A stretch of 64,000 nucleotides of DNA from Paenibacillus glycanilyticus. Its GTDB lineage: Bacteria; Bacillota; Bacilli; Paenibacillales; Paenibacillaceae. The position numbers and the translations under genes were made by a program. Positions within the stretch are counted from its first letter, which is position 1; each line of letters begins with the position of its first letter. The notes beneath the pieces are model-generated. The model saw only the letters and a list, made by a program, of their open reading frames with translations. It made no database searches and was not told the DNA's origin. Positions 7,650 to 17,167 of this stretch are shown here, piece by piece. Location of the stretch: contig NZ_JAMBNP010000004.1 in assembly GCF_023715145.1 (NCBI RefSeq), positions 62,001-126,000 of the forward strand. The letters are read 5' to 3'.

Positions 7650-8996
7650 ATGAAAAAGAATTCTCGTAAGGTTATGCTTGCACTCTTGCTGTCCGTCATT
7701 ATGCTTTTCCAATGCACGCAAGCCTCAGCTGCGGAGGGAGAAATCAAATATGACTTTGATCGAATTGAAGTCGTATATGCAGCTGAATTTGCCGTATCTC
7801 CCCGCTATGCCGCAGCCGAACATTGGCTGACTACTCTCGCAGGCGGAACGGACAAGCCCGTTCATATCCTGTACGGTATCGTTCATTTATTCACAGGCGA
7901 ACAATTTATCGAAGAGCAGTTTATAAGCATGTCCGGGGAAGGCGGCTCGGAGCGCTTCTTAAGCAACTCCATGAGCAATGAGTTTGATGAATTAAGCATG
8001 CTGAAGAAACAAACTTCCATCCAGTTCTGGTCTGGCAAAAAGCTGGATGAAAGCACGGTCGTAAAGGATTATACTCAGCCGATAAAGTCAGTTACCCTTG
8101 TCCAATCCTTCGACCAACAAGGCCTATTGACGGGGTATCAATTAAACGCCGCTCCGCTCTTCCGGAAGGATAACCCTCCTGCCCCAGACTATTACGTCAG
8201 CTCGTATGTCTCCGATCCCTCTAGTCTAGTCCACACCGGAGAATTAAACGGCGCGAAAGTCGAATCTGAACCGGAGGTTCAATCGGATCAACCGCTAGAA
8301 GAAGTCTCTATCCTCTCCTCATCCGATCCCGCAAATGCCGGCCAGCGTACCATTCAAGCAGATACGTTGAAGCAGCTCGGCCTCTTTATGGGAACCAATT
8401 ACGGGTATCAATTGGGAGATCCCATCACTCGCGCGCAAGGAGCTGTTATGCTGCTTCGACTTTCCGGCGAGGCGGACGACGCTGCGAGGGCACAATTGAA
8501 GTCAAGCTTCACCGATGTAAAAAGCTCGCACTGGGCTGTTCAATCCATTGCGTATGCGGTCAGCAAGGGTTATGTCAAAGGCATCGGGAATGGTCAATTT
8601 GCTCCGGATCGTTTGATGACGGGCAAAGAATTTCTGACCTTAATCAACCGGTTGCTTGGCTATCCCAACGCAACGACTTCCAATGCGGCAGAATTGTCAC
8701 GTAACAATGGATTGCTGACTGTGGATGCCGCTACGCGGCTTGCCAATGCCAAGCCTTTCCTGCGCGGTGATATGGTCGAAGTCGTCTACGCAGCTTTGCA
8801 GACAAAGCAAGCCGGCAAGACCTCAACGCTGCTCCAATCGCTCGTTGAAGAAAAAGGCTCCATTAGCGTTGAGTTAGCTACAGCAAGCGGACTATATGTT
8901 AAGCCAAACGTACCTGCTTACTATATTCCGAAACCGGGCAGCGATCCGATGGATTCGATTGAGCAAGCGATTCGGCAGAAGCTTGATAGCAAGTGA
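7650..8996 (+). CDS. Secreted protein with SLH domain
   Basis: A 448-residue exported protein. It has a Sec signal peptide (MKKNSRKVMLALLLSVIM..., cleavage likely after QASA near residue 28). The N-terminal 200 residues are of unknown fold. From about residue 245 there is at least one good S-layer homology repeat (DPITRAQGAVMLLRLSG, FTDVKSSHWAVQSI, GYVKGIGNGQFAPDRLMTG) and part of another. SLH domains bind pyruvylated secondary cell-wall polymer. Start at 7650 has GGTGAGGATG upstream. Monocistronic, with a strong terminator after it. Confidence 0.87.
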   Translation: MKKNSRKVMLALLLSVIMLFQCTQASAAEGEIKYDFDRIEVVYAAEFAVSPRYAAAEHWLTTLAGGTDKPVHILYGIVHLFTGEQFIEEQFISMSGEGGSERFLSNSMSNEFDELSMLKKQTSIQFWSGKKLDESTVVKDYTQPIKSVTLVQSFDQQGLLTGYQLNAAPLFRKDNPPAPDYYVSSYVSDPSSLVHTGELNGAKVESEPEVQSDQPLEEVSILSSSDPANAGQRTIQADTLKQLGLFMGTNYGYQLGDPITRAQGAVMLLRLSGEADDAARAQLKSSFTDVKSSHWAVQSIAYAVSKGYVKGIGNGQFAPDRLMTGKEFLTLINRLLGYPNATTSNAAELSRNNGLLTVDAATRLANAKPFLRGDMVEVVYAALQTKQAGKTSTLLQSLVEEKGSISVELATASGLYVKPNVPAYYIPKPGSDPMDSIEQAIRQKLDSK

Positions 8997-9036
8997 TTGA
9001 TTTATTGACGTTCTACTCTGCCCTTTCATACAAGCT

Positions 9037-9070
9037 AACAAGCCTTCCGTTTCGACGGAAGGCTTGTTTT
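9037..9070 (+). terminator. Terminator after the SLH gene
   Basis: Fourteen-base-pair stem AACAAGCCTTCCGT / ACGGAAGGCTTGTT closed by a TTCG tetraloop and followed by T residues. Also positioned to stop the convergent gene ending at 9085. Confidence 0.9.
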
Positions 9071-9084
9071 GGTGTTTGATTCCA

Positions 9085-9435
9085 TTAACGCTCGTAGCCG
9101 GGATATTCGTAATCGGTATCTTCAAGCTTGTTAAGGATGTTCATATCATGAATATGAGCCTTCGTCTTGTCCGTTCCCAAAAGGTAGATGACTTGATAGA
9201 GTTTGATTAGATCATCGTTAAACTTATCCGTTGCTTGATCGTGATCGGCGGATTTATAGGGGATTGGAGCTCGGAATTGGGTCACTTCATCGTCCCGCTG
9301 CAGCCGTTCAAGCATACGATGGAGCTTTTCAAGCTCCTCCTCTGTCCCGCGGACCTCAAGCTGTTCATTCATTGAAGCTTCCGTATCAAGACTTTTGTTG
9401 GATACGGAAACGTATATTGTTTTTTTAGAAGACAT
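9085..9435 (-). CDS. Hypothetical protein (116 aa)
   Basis: I do not recognise this 116-residue protein. It is soluble, acidic and helical: after a short beta-like start (KKTIYVSVSNKSL) comes a charged helix with heptad spacing (EEELEKLHRMLERLQRDDEV). The second half contains DLIKLYQVIYLLGTD and an acidic C-terminus. Start at 9435 (ATG) is preferred because AAGGAG lies eight bases upstream; a GTG at 9444 directly abuts that site. It precedes nothing obvious in an operon. Confidence 0.7.
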   Translation of the reverse strand: MSSKKTIYVSVSNKSLDTEASMNEQLEVRGTEEELEKLHRMLERLQRDDEVTQFRAPIPYKSADHDQATDKFNDDLIKLYQVIYLLGTDKTKAHIHDMNILNKLEDTDYEYPGYER

Positions 9436-9482
9436 ACCAAGCACTCCTTTTTCGACATAAATACTTATAAGATTATTCGGGT

Positions 9483-9686
9483 TTATGCTTGTTGATCTAA
9501 GAACCTCTGCATAGCACCTTCTTGAGCAGAGATATCAAGACTGGCTTCTTCTAATAGATGCGCCGGGTACCTCCTGTCCAGCATCAGAATAACGTGATCA
9601 ATCAGTCCCTCCTCCAGTACAGAGGCTGTCCTTTGCTTTAACTCCTCAAGCGTTTGTTTAATGAAATCCAACGATTGTTTGTTCAT
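9483..9686 (-). CDS. Hypothetical small protein (67 aa)
   Basis: Small, probably cytoplasmic helical protein starting MNKQSLDFIKQTLEELKQR. Start at 9686 is supported by GGGGGA seven bases upstream; the frame is open to 9806 but without a ribosome site. It lies 47 bases upstream of the 116-residue gene in the same direction and may be cotranscribed. Function unknown. Confidence 0.6.
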   Translation of the reverse strand: MNKQSLDFIKQTLEELKQRTASVLEEGLIDHVILMLDRRYPAHLLEEASLDISAQEGAMQRFLDQQA

Positions 9687-9730
9687 CGAAAATTCCCCCA
9701 TATGATTAATACCGTATCCCAAACAAAATA

Positions 9731-9769
9731 AACACTTGCTCCATGGACCAACAAATAGGAGCAAGTGTT
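9731..9769 (-). terminator. Leftward terminator-like hairpin
   Basis: Twelve-base-pair stem AACACTTGCTCC / GGAGCAAGTGTT, 15-base loop, followed on the minus strand by TTATTTTG. It lies just upstream of the small gene at 9483-9686, so it may end read-through from the right. Confidence 0.55.
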
Positions 9770-9806
9770 CAACAAGACCTCGATTCACAACATGCAAAAT
9801 AGACAA

Positions 9807-10004
9807 TAAGAGATACGTTGAATGCTGCTTCCTTTCTAAAATATAACCACGATAACGAAGTTTGAATCACTATTTGCCAGCTCCGTGAAATGAAGTCTGC
9901 GTACGGAACGGTTCCGAATTGGCTCCATAACCACGTTACAAGCTAGTTCTATGTCATTGCAGACAATGGAACTAGCTTGTTTTTCTCGTGTAAACCGTTT
10001 CCGG
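9807..10004. other. Gene-free stretch with two inverted repeats
   Basis: No coding frame is convincing here. It contains a palindrome CGGAACGGTTCCG (9904-9916) and a long hairpin ACAAGCTAGTTC (9938-9949) / GAACTAGCTTGT (9969-9980) with an inner CATTG/CAATG stem, followed on the plus strand by TTTTTCTC. It looks like a rightward terminator without an obvious rightward gene, so a small RNA or a decayed gene is possible. Confidence 0.45.
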
Positions 10005-10832
10005 TTAGTCTTGTGATTTCATTACGGTCACGATAACGCCATCCGAATTGTTGCCCGATATTTCGTAACTTCCTTTAGTGGGCACGTGGAGCGTCGTATT
10101 AGAAGATATCGGATAATAGTAAATAACGTACGTATTGCCCGCGACAACCATCGTTATTGATTTGCTCTCCTTTAAGTAATCCAAGTATTCCTCGAACGCA
10201 AAATGATTTTCATGCATGATTACGCTATGCGGAAGACCGACATACCGAAAGTGCCAAGGCTCGTGCACGACGTCGGTAATATTTGTTTTATCCTCCGGAT
10301 ACCGGACGATAAACCCGTACTTCCAAGAGTTTTCCTTCAACCATTTGCCTTCCGGTGCGTCTTTCATCTGCGCCGTCGTCGAACCGATGTCTAATGCCAG
10401 CCCCAAGTTATGCTCGCTATGTCCGGGAACGGCCGCGATTTCCGGTCCCAGCTCTTCGTATAGCGCTTCCTGCTCCTTGTTGTTTCGATAACCGCTGTTG
10501 ATAAGAAAATGATCTACTCCGTCATTGGCGGCGTCTGCGATCATGGAAGCGAATTTCTTTGTCAAATCCGGAGAGAGCCTAACTGTGCTGTCCAGCAAGC
10601 CGAAGCCGTTTAGCAATTCTTTGTGCTTATACAAGTTCACCGCTTCGGCATCCGCATGATTAGGCGGTACGGCAAGCTCCTCGTTGACGAGAAGCAAATT
10701 TCCCTCGTGCACCTGATTCTTCTCGACCCGGATCACAAGCTCGTCTTTCTGCGGTCCACTCCCCGATAGCCGATTATAGATCACTCCCATCAACAAAAAT
10801 ACTATAAGCAATAAAAGCCACTTTCTCATCAT
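10005..10832 (-). CDS. D-alanyl-D-alanine carboxypeptidase, VanY family
   Basis: A 275-residue membrane-anchored metallopeptidase of the M15B/VanY family, which removes the terminal D-Ala from peptidoglycan stem peptides outside the cell. An N-terminal hydrophobic segment (residues 3-20) is followed by the catalytic domain. The zinc motif SEHNLGLALDIG supplies H141 and D148, and EPWHFRYVG supplies E191 and H194. A C-terminal extension of about 60 residues follows. It stands alone, with no vanRS, vanH or vanX nearby, so a housekeeping cell-wall role is more likely than glycopeptide resistance. Confidence 0.92.
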   Translation of the reverse strand: MMRKWLLLLIVFLLMGVIYNRLSGSGPQKDELVIRVEKNQVHEGNLLLVNEELAVPPNHADAEAVNLYKHKELLNGFGLLDSTVRLSPDLTKKFASMIADAANDGVDHFLINSGYRNNKEQEALYEELGPEIAAVPGHSEHNLGLALDIGSTTAQMKDAPEGKWLKENSWKYGFIVRYPEDKTNITDVVHEPWHFRYVGLPHSVIMHENHFAFEEYLDYLKESKSITMVVAGNTYVIYYYPISSNTTLHVPTKGSYEISGNNSDGVIVTVMKSQD

Positions 10833-10939
10833 TTGTTCCTCCTCTTTCTCTCTTTTCTAGGTTAGAGAAACAAAGTTAAAATAAAGTGAGTGAAAACCTT
10901 AAAGATTTATTAAAGCACTTCATTACGGGTTCCAAACGC

Positions 10940-11002
10940 AAAAACACCTCCAAAGCTGCCCACATGTCCTGCGACATGGAGGCTTTCCCTTGAAGGTGTT
11001 TG
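10940..11002 (-). terminator. Leftward terminator
   Basis: Imperfect long hairpin on the minus strand with outer arms AAACACCT / AGGTGTTT and an inner CATGTC/GACATG stem, followed by TTTTT. It lies downstream of the NUDIX remnant at 11066-11221. Confidence 0.65.
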
Positions 11003-11065
11003 AATTTATCCCAGTTTCTTGGATGCAAATGCCAACGTCAGTTGATCTGATCATCAGGTCGAAGT

Positions 11066-11221
11066 TCAGAACATTGCCTGCTCTTTCGCTAGTTCAAGCG
11101 TCGGTAAGGTTATGAAATTAAATTTGTCGAGTTCGCTTAAGGGAATCCATGCAACCTCAATTATATCCTGGTTATCTTGGATGGTATTGTCGATAAATAA
11201 TGCTGCTCCAACTTTTTGGTG
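11066..11221 (-). pseudogene. C-terminal remnant of a NUDIX-like hydrolase
   Basis: Translating the minus strand gives about 51 codons ending in TGA that include IIEVAWIPLSELDKFNF and LPTLELAKEQAMF, typical of the C-terminal part of NUDIX hydrolases. An in-frame TAG lies directly upstream, and no NUDIX box or start codon is present. A terminator follows. I read it as a decayed gene; a short expressed peptide is unlikely. Confidence 0.6.
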
Positions 11222-11249
11222 CTAGAGAAACATCATTATTTCTTTAGGC

Positions 11250-11283
11250 AAAAAATAAGAAAGCCGCACTTTATGCGGCTTTC
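11250..11283 (-). terminator. Terminator of the amino-acid ABC/two-component operon
   Basis: Ten-base-pair stem GAAAGCCGCA / TGCGGCTTTC with a 5-base loop; on the minus strand it is followed by TTATTTTTT. It ends the operon 25 bases after the response-regulator stop. Confidence 0.9.
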
Positions 11284-11307
11284 CTTGTATGTAAATTCTC
11301 TTCGTTG

Positions 11308-12207
11308 TTACTGATTTTTCATTTTATCCAGGGTTTCCAGGTACAGCACTTGAAGAAATTTCTTAATATTGACCTTGCGCTTCTCCTGCGGGCATTTCTC
11401 GTCGATTTCCCGCATCTTGAGACGAACGTCCTCGAAGTCGAAATAAAGCGGCGCGTAATGCTCGAACTTCGGGTGGCTGTAGTCCGTGAGCCCGATGCTC
11501 GCCAAATTGGATAAAGCGGCGATGACGGTCCGGCGAACGCGCTGCTCCACCGCCTTCCCTTCCTTCTCGATATCGCCGCATTCCGGCTTGCTCCCCCGGG
11601 CTCCAACTTCGTACAACGCTTTGAGAGGCGGAAAGCCTCCGCCTTGATGTCTTGGAATCAGCCAAGACATCATCTCGATGATATCTTTGCTTCCGTTCTC
11701 CCCGATGATGCCCATGTCCATTAAGATCATGCGCATGATCTCTTTGGCATCGTGCTTTTTCCGAACGCCCGAAGGCTCCGAATTCAAGTCATCCAGCTTT
11801 GCGATCGACTGTTTGATTTCCTTCAGATAACGGGCCATTCGCCATTGCTCGCATACTTTGCCAAGCACGGCTTTGACTTCAACCCGGTTTATCGGCTTCT
11901 GGATATAAAATTCAATGCCGGCTTGATACGCTTTGCTGATCATTTCTTTGTTCTCGATCTGGGAGATCATGACATATTTCCCTTCGTACCCTTCCTGTTT
12001 CAGCCGGACGATCGTTTCGATTCCGTCCTGATCCGGCATCAATAGATCAATGAGCACGACATCGGGGTTTTCGCCTAGGATTAGTCGTTTTCCTTCAACG
12101 CCGCCTGCCGCCATTCCAATAACCTCGCCGACGCCGCCTTTCTCGATAATCGTCTGCAGCATCCGTCTGCTGACCGCATCATCGTCGACAATACAGAATG
12201 ATAGCAT
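11308..12207 (-). CDS. Response regulator, GlnL/YcbB type
   Basis: A 299-residue response regulator. Residues 1-120 are a receiver domain with the acidic pocket VDDD, phospho-acceptor D54 (VVLIDLLMPDQDG) and KPIN near residue 104. The C-terminal half matches the YcbB/GlnL DNA-binding output domain (MILMDMGIIGENGSKDI, WLIPRHQGGGFPP, GLTDYSHPKFEHYAPLYFD). In Bacillus subtilis GlnL with GlnK responds to glutamine and controls glutaminase and a glutamine transporter. Here it is the last gene of an operon that begins with an amino-acid ABC importer. It follows its kinase by five bases. Confidence 0.88.
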   Translation of the reverse strand: MLSFCIVDDDAVSRRMLQTIIEKGGVGEVIGMAAGGVEGKRLILGENPDVVLIDLLMPDQDGIETIVRLKQEGYEGKYVMISQIENKEMISKAYQAGIEFYIQKPINRVEVKAVLGKVCEQWRMARYLKEIKQSIAKLDDLNSEPSGVRKKHDAKEIMRMILMDMGIIGENGSKDIIEMMSWLIPRHQGGGFPPLKALYEVGARGSKPECGDIEKEGKAVEQRVRRTVIAALSNLASIGLTDYSHPKFEHYAPLYFDFEDVRLKMREIDEKCPQEKRKVNIKKFLQVLYLETLDKMKNQ

Positions 12208-12212
12208 AGCGC

Positions 12213-13520
12213 CTACACTCCCTTCTTCAGCTTAACGGTTGGTAAAGCCACGGAGAACGTGGTTTCAGTGTCCCTTCCCGGTTCCGACAAGAGGAGTCTG
12301 CCCGCAAACGAGCCGACGATATCTCGGACATGCGAGAGACCGATGCCGGTCGCAGCGACGCCTTCCTGATTGAATTTGGTCGTAAACCCGGGCTCGAACA
12401 CCATATCCTTATCCTGTTCGGCAATCCCCGTCCCCGTATCGCTGACGATAAACAAGGTTTCTCCTTCGCGTTCGCGTACGCGGATGCGGATCGTCCCATG
12501 ACGCTCGATCGCTTCGACCGAGTTGGCCGCCAAATTGTTAAGCACGGTGAGAAGCGGGATATAGTGGGCGGTCAGGTAATCGATGCCGACATCCTTCTCG
12601 ATCTGGACCTCTTTCTTAAGCATCCTGCTGTATTCGCCGTTCGACTTGCCCACAAGCTCGATGATCTCCGCCAAGGTCATTTCCGGTGCGCTCTCAAGGT
12701 CGACCAGCTTCATCAGTCCGGCCAGGATGCGCTGTGAATCCTTCTTCACCTCGTGGATCTGCTGGGTAATCCCGAGAACGGACCGGCCGTAGTCGTTTAA
12801 TCCTTCCTTGTTCAGCTGACCGTAAAGAGCGTGGCTCTTCGCGGTAATCTGTTCGATGACATCCATCGACTTGCGCAAATAGAAGACCTCGCCATAGAGC
12901 CCGCTGCCGACATTGATCATTTGCTCGATCCGTTTCTGCTGTTCGGCGTGAACGCTACGCATTTGGTGTACGGCGATGCTGCTGTAGATACCCGTCGTGA
13001 AATAGCTGCGCACCACGGCGATGACCGATATCAGCAGCCACTGATTGGGTTGAAAATAAGGCAGTCCAAAAGCGGCACTGCGCATCAGCAGCTCCGCTTC
13101 ATTGGAGACAACGTCGATCAGCGACACGCACGCGCCCAGAATAAGCGGATTAAGCTGATGCAATCTGCGTTGAATGAGGGCCATTCCGGCCCCGAAGACG
13201 ACGTAATAGAGCATGGCGGAGAAGTGCGTTTTCAGGCTGTCGAGAATATGGAACGCATCGGCCGAGGCTGCTCCGTCCAGCGATACCCGAAACAGCAGCA
13301 CCGTCGCGCCCGCGGCGATCCCCGTCCGCCAATATGGCAGATGGCTCATCAACAGAAGCAGGAACAGAAAGGCGCTGCTGCCTAGACCGATGCGAAAGAC
13401 CTCCCCGATGAACGGGTTGATCTTGAACTCCCCGGCAACCGCTACAACGATGGCGACAATGGTCATTTGCATGCTTTCGGATTTGGACCAATTTTGTATG
13501 GCTATAGGAATAACTCCCAT
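12213..13520 (-). CDS. Sensor histidine kinase, GlnK/YcbA type
   Basis: A 435-residue membrane kinase. The first 185 residues carry about five to six hydrophobic segments with no large extracellular domain. A coiled linker follows (HAEQQKRIEQM). The probable phosphorylated histidine is H256 in QQIHEVKKDSQRIL. The ATPase domain shows N-box LNNLAANSVEAI, G1 DTGTGIAEQD and G2 TGIGLSHVRDIVG. It pairs with the regulator five bases downstream. The start codon at 13520 lacks a strong ribosome site and lies 24 bases after the permease stop, so the precise N-terminus is uncertain. Confidence 0.87.
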   Translation of the reverse strand: MGVIPIAIQNWSKSESMQMTIVAIVVAVAGEFKINPFIGEVFRIGLGSSAFLFLLLLMSHLPYWRTGIAAGATVLLFRVSLDGAASADAFHILDSLKTHFSAMLYYVVFGAGMALIQRRLHQLNPLILGACVSLIDVVSNEAELLMRSAAFGLPYFQPNQWLLISVIAVVRSYFTTGIYSSIAVHQMRSVHAEQQKRIEQMINVGSGLYGEVFYLRKSMDVIEQITAKSHALYGQLNKEGLNDYGRSVLGITQQIHEVKKDSQRILAGLMKLVDLESAPEMTLAEIIELVGKSNGEYSRMLKKEVQIEKDVGIDYLTAHYIPLLTVLNNLAANSVEAIERHGTIRIRVREREGETLFIVSDTGTGIAEQDKDMVFEPGFTTKFNQEGVAATGIGLSHVRDIVGSFAGRLLLSEPGRDTETTFSVALPTVKLKKGV

Positions 13521-13544
13521 CGGGATTCTAATGTCCGCGATTGC

Positions 13545-14195
13545 TTAACCCCATTTATTTTCCAGGCGCCTAGCCGCAAGCGACAGCGCGTAATTGACCG
13601 CGAAATACAAGACGGCCACAAGCGCGAGAATCGGAAGGGTATAATTGTAATTTTGCGCGATGACGATCTTTGAATGATGCATCAGCTCGGGCAGCGAAAT
13701 GACGATGGCAAGCGATGTGTCCTTGAGCAAGGAGATGAACTGGCTTACGATTGGCGGCACCATGCGCCTCAGTCCCTGCGGAAGCACAATATGCCAAACC
13801 GTCTGCATATAAGTGAGGCCCGACGAACGGGCGGCTTCGACCTGGCCTTTCGGGATAGAGCTTAATCCGCTGCGCACGATTTCCGAGATCATGGCGGCTT
13901 CAAATACCGTTAGACCCACGATGGCCGAGCTCATGACTCCCAGCTTTAGGCCAACGTCCGGCATTGCGAAATAGGTGAAAAACAAGATCAACAGCAGCGG
14001 CAAATTGCGGATAAACTCGACTAGTACCCCAAGTATGCGGGATACGACCGGAATTCTCATATAACGCAGCGTTCCGGTGATGCTGCCAAGCACGAAGCTC
14101 AGCACGATCGCGACGAAAGCAACCCAAAGCGTAATGCCGAAGCCTTTCATGATGAAGATGAGATTATGGTAAGAAAAAGCGCCAGCAATGTCCAT
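13545..14195 (-). CDS. Amino acid ABC transporter permease (GlnP/HisM family)
   Basis: A 216-residue inner-membrane permease with about five transmembrane segments. The cytoplasmic EAA loop that docks onto the ATPase reads EAARSSGLTYMQTVWHIVLP (about residues 132-151). The RNLPLLLILFF segment is typical of polar amino-acid permeases. It pairs with the paralogous permease encoded just upstream. The family fit is to glutamine/glutamate importers, and the downstream GlnK/GlnL-like pair supports glutamine as a candidate substrate. Confidence 0.92.
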   Translation of the reverse strand: MDIAGAFSYHNLIFIMKGFGITLWVAFVAIVLSFVLGSITGTLRYMRIPVVSRILGVLVEFIRNLPLLLILFFTYFAMPDVGLKLGVMSSAIVGLTVFEAAMISEIVRSGLSSIPKGQVEAARSSGLTYMQTVWHIVLPQGLRRMVPPIVSQFISLLKDTSLAIVISLPELMHHSKIVIAQNYNYTLPILALVAVLYFAVNYALSLAARRLENKWG

Positions 14196-14237
14196 CCGCC
14201 GATCCTCCTAAAAGTGATTATCGAATTTTGCGTTTCA

Positions 14238-14891
14238 CTATCCGTTCTTGGCCAATTTTCGTTCGAGCTGCAGCGCCGCGAAGCTTAAAGGGATGGTCAG
14301 AACAAGATACAGCGCCGCCACGAAGATATAGGTGTCGAAGGTCGCGTACGTCTTGCTGGCCACCTGATCGCCGTAATACATCAGGTCGAATCCGGCGAAG
14401 ACACCGAGTATGGACGAGTTTTTCACAAGGTTGATGAATTGGTTGCTAAGCGGCGGAATGACGATTCGAATCGCCTGCGGAAGCACGACATGCCGCATTG
14501 TCTGCATATACGTCAATCCCGACGCTCTGGCTGCCTCCGTTTGTCCCGACGGAACGCTCATGATCCCTGCCCGGATGGCTTCCGCGACGAAGGAAGCCGT
14601 ATATACCATTAGTCCGACCGTGCCGCATATAAATCCGCTTAACGTCAAGCCAAGCGAAGGCAGGCCGTAATAAAACACAAACACGACAAGCAGCAGCGGT
14701 ATATTCCGAATGAACTCGACGTAAGCCGTCCCGATCCACCTGAGCGGCTTGACGGACGAAATTCGGAATACGGCGATAATCGTCCCAACAGCGAAGCTGC
14801 CAAGCAATGCGATGACGCTCGCCCAAATCGTGTTGCCAAATCCTTTCATATAGATTCCGAAGTGGTCCATAAAAATCGATATGTCCGGCAT
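14238..14891 (-). CDS. Amino acid ABC transporter permease (GlnM-like)
   Basis: A 217-residue permease paralogous to the next gene: EAARASGLTYMQTMRHVVLP is its EAA loop and RNIPLLLVVFVFYYG the conserved membrane segment. Start at 14891 (MPDISIF) is set by GGGAGGAG five bases upstream; the open frame to 14948 has no such site and would run into the binding-protein gene. It probably forms a heterodimer with the permease encoded at 13545-14195. Confidence 0.92.
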   Translation of the reverse strand: MPDISIFMDHFGIYMKGFGNTIWASVIALLGSFAVGTIIAVFRISSVKPLRWIGTAYVEFIRNIPLLLVVFVFYYGLPSLGLTLSGFICGTVGLMVYTASFVAEAIRAGIMSVPSGQTEAARASGLTYMQTMRHVVLPQAIRIVIPPLSNQFINLVKNSSILGVFAGFDLMYYGDQVASKTYATFDTYIFVAALYLVLTIPLSFAALQLERKLAKNG

Positions 14892-14966
14892 GCAATCTCC
14901 TCCCGCTATTCCCGATATACAGAAGATGGGTGGCACTTGGCCACCCATCCCGTCGTACGCATTCCT

Positions 14967-15806
14967 CTATTCCCCGGACGGGGCTTCGCCTATCCATTTC
15001 TCGTAAATCTTGTCGTATTCGCCGCTGTCGTGCAGCTTCTTCAATCCTTCGTTTACGCTATTAAGCAGATCGGCTGCACCCTTCTTGATCGCGATGCCGT
15101 ACGGCTCGTCGGTGAACGGTTCCCCTACAACCTCGTAGCCCGGGTCCTGAACGGCCATGCCGTAGAGAATGGCGTTATCGGTTGTCAGTGTATCGCCCTG
15201 ACCGGCTTTGAGCGCGCTGAACGCGTCCTGGTAGTTGTCGAACTCCAGGATGGCGGCGTCCGGAACCTTTGCTTTAATGTTGTCAACCGATGTCGAGCCT
15301 TTCACGGCCAATACTTTCGTGCCTTTCTTGATGTCGTCTATGCTCTTGATTGGACTGCCTTTCTTCACGAGAAGGGACTGGCCCGCCTTGAAGTATACGT
15401 CGGAGAAATCGACTTCCTTCTTGCGTTCTTCCGTAATCGTCATCGTGGCGATGATCATATCGATGTCGTTGTTGTTCAGCATCGGAATGCGCGTTTTGGA
15501 AGTAACTTCCTTAAGCTCGATTTTGGTCTCGTCGCCGAGAATCTCCTTGGCGAGCGCTTTGGCGATGTCGACGTCAAAGCCTTCGACGTTGCCGCTTGCA
15601 GGATCCTTCAGGCCAAACAGCTTCGTGTCGTACTTGACGCCAACAACGAGCTTCCCTCGCTTCTTAATGTCGCCGAGCACCGACGCCTCTTCAGACCCGT
15701 TCGCTCCGTTGTTGTTGCCTCCTTCGTTGCTGCCGCATCCGCTCAATAAGATCGTGGCGAGTAAAGTCATTGCAATGCCAAACGTCATCCAACTTCTTTT
15801 CTTCAT
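14967..15806 (-). CDS. Amino acid ABC transporter substrate-binding lipoprotein
   Basis: A 279-residue type-3 extracellular solute-binding protein. It has a lipoprotein signal peptide with lipobox LLSGC (C24) and a low-complexity linker (GGNNNGANGSEE). The binding domain follows: GKLVVGVKYDTKLFGLKD, GFDVDIAKALA, DMIIATMTITEERKKEVDFS. It captures the ligand outside the membrane for the two permeases. It most resembles glutamine/glutamate-binding proteins, but ligand choice cannot be read safely. AGAGGGG precedes the ATG. Confidence 0.93.
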   Translation of the reverse strand: MKKRSWMTFGIAMTLLATILLSGCGSNEGGNNNGANGSEEASVLGDIKKRGKLVVGVKYDTKLFGLKDPASGNVEGFDVDIAKALAKEILGDETKIELKEVTSKTRIPMLNNNDIDMIIATMTITEERKKEVDFSDVYFKAGQSLLVKKGSPIKSIDDIKKGTKVLAVKGSTSVDNIKAKVPDAAILEFDNYQDAFSALKAGQGDTLTTDNAILYGMAVQDPGYEVVGEPFTDEPYGIAIKKGAADLLNSVNEGLKKLHDSGEYDKIYEKWIGEAPSGE

Positions 15807-15870
15807 AGCTTAATTCCCCTCTCCGTCCTCTATGGAATTGCAAGGTTTGATCATAGGGTGCGGTCGCGCT

Positions 15871-16599
<729 letters not shown>

Positions 16600-16787
16600 C
16601 GCAATCCCCCTTTCCGTTGCTTATGCACTTTCCGATGGACAGGTTATGTTATGTAAGATCACATGCTATGTAGACAACTATAATGAAACCCTACGCAATC
16701 CTAACGAATCCGACAACAAACTCATTATTTATTCTTTACTTTTCATTCCGACACACAAAGAGAACCGGGAGCCATTATATAGACACG

Positions 16788-16901
16788 GTTAAGCAAGAAC
16801 GCCAATATGGCTCAAGCCTTGGGATTTCGGGAACGCCTTTCTATATCTTCAACAATAAATATGCCTTGACCGGGATTCGATCGAGCAGCTCATTCTTGGA
16901 G
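16788..16901 (+). pseudogene. C-terminal remnant of a DsbA/FrnE-family oxidoreductase
   Basis: About 38 codons read QYGSSLGISGTPFYIFNNKY followed by ALTGIRSSSSFLE. This resembles the end of FrnE-type DsbA proteins (a cis-proline loop GVPF followed by INNKYAISGAQ). No thioredoxin CxxC half precedes it. Flanking codons read as non-homologous sequence. The remaining gene-free part of 16600-17167 shows nothing I can assign. Confidence 0.5.
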
Positions 16902-17167
16902 GACCCTCGAAGAGCGGTTTTTGTCGGGAAAGTTACTATTGTACTTGTCGAGCAACTCCCCCCGCCATCCTCACTTAAGACCATAAACCCAGTCGCAATT
17001 GAATAGCTTCCGGGCGATGTCCTACCATCGCCTCTATTTCGAGCAAGAGAGTTCCAAATTCAATAGGTTGGGTCTATAATGTTCAATTAATAAACGCATA
17101 ACAAGAATTTCTAGAGGTGGTGATGCTGGCTGCAGTACCAAAATGCCGCGATGGGAGGCCTAAAACA

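Noticed and set aside
10005-10832. VanY gene as part of a glycopeptide-resistance cluster
   Set aside because: No vanRS, vanH, ligase or vanX gene nearby; single VanY-type carboxypeptidases are common in spore formers.
14862-15749. Plus-strand frame over the amino-acid binding-protein gene (295 codons)
   Set aside because: Shadow of a lipoprotein gene with full family motifs; no ribosome site.
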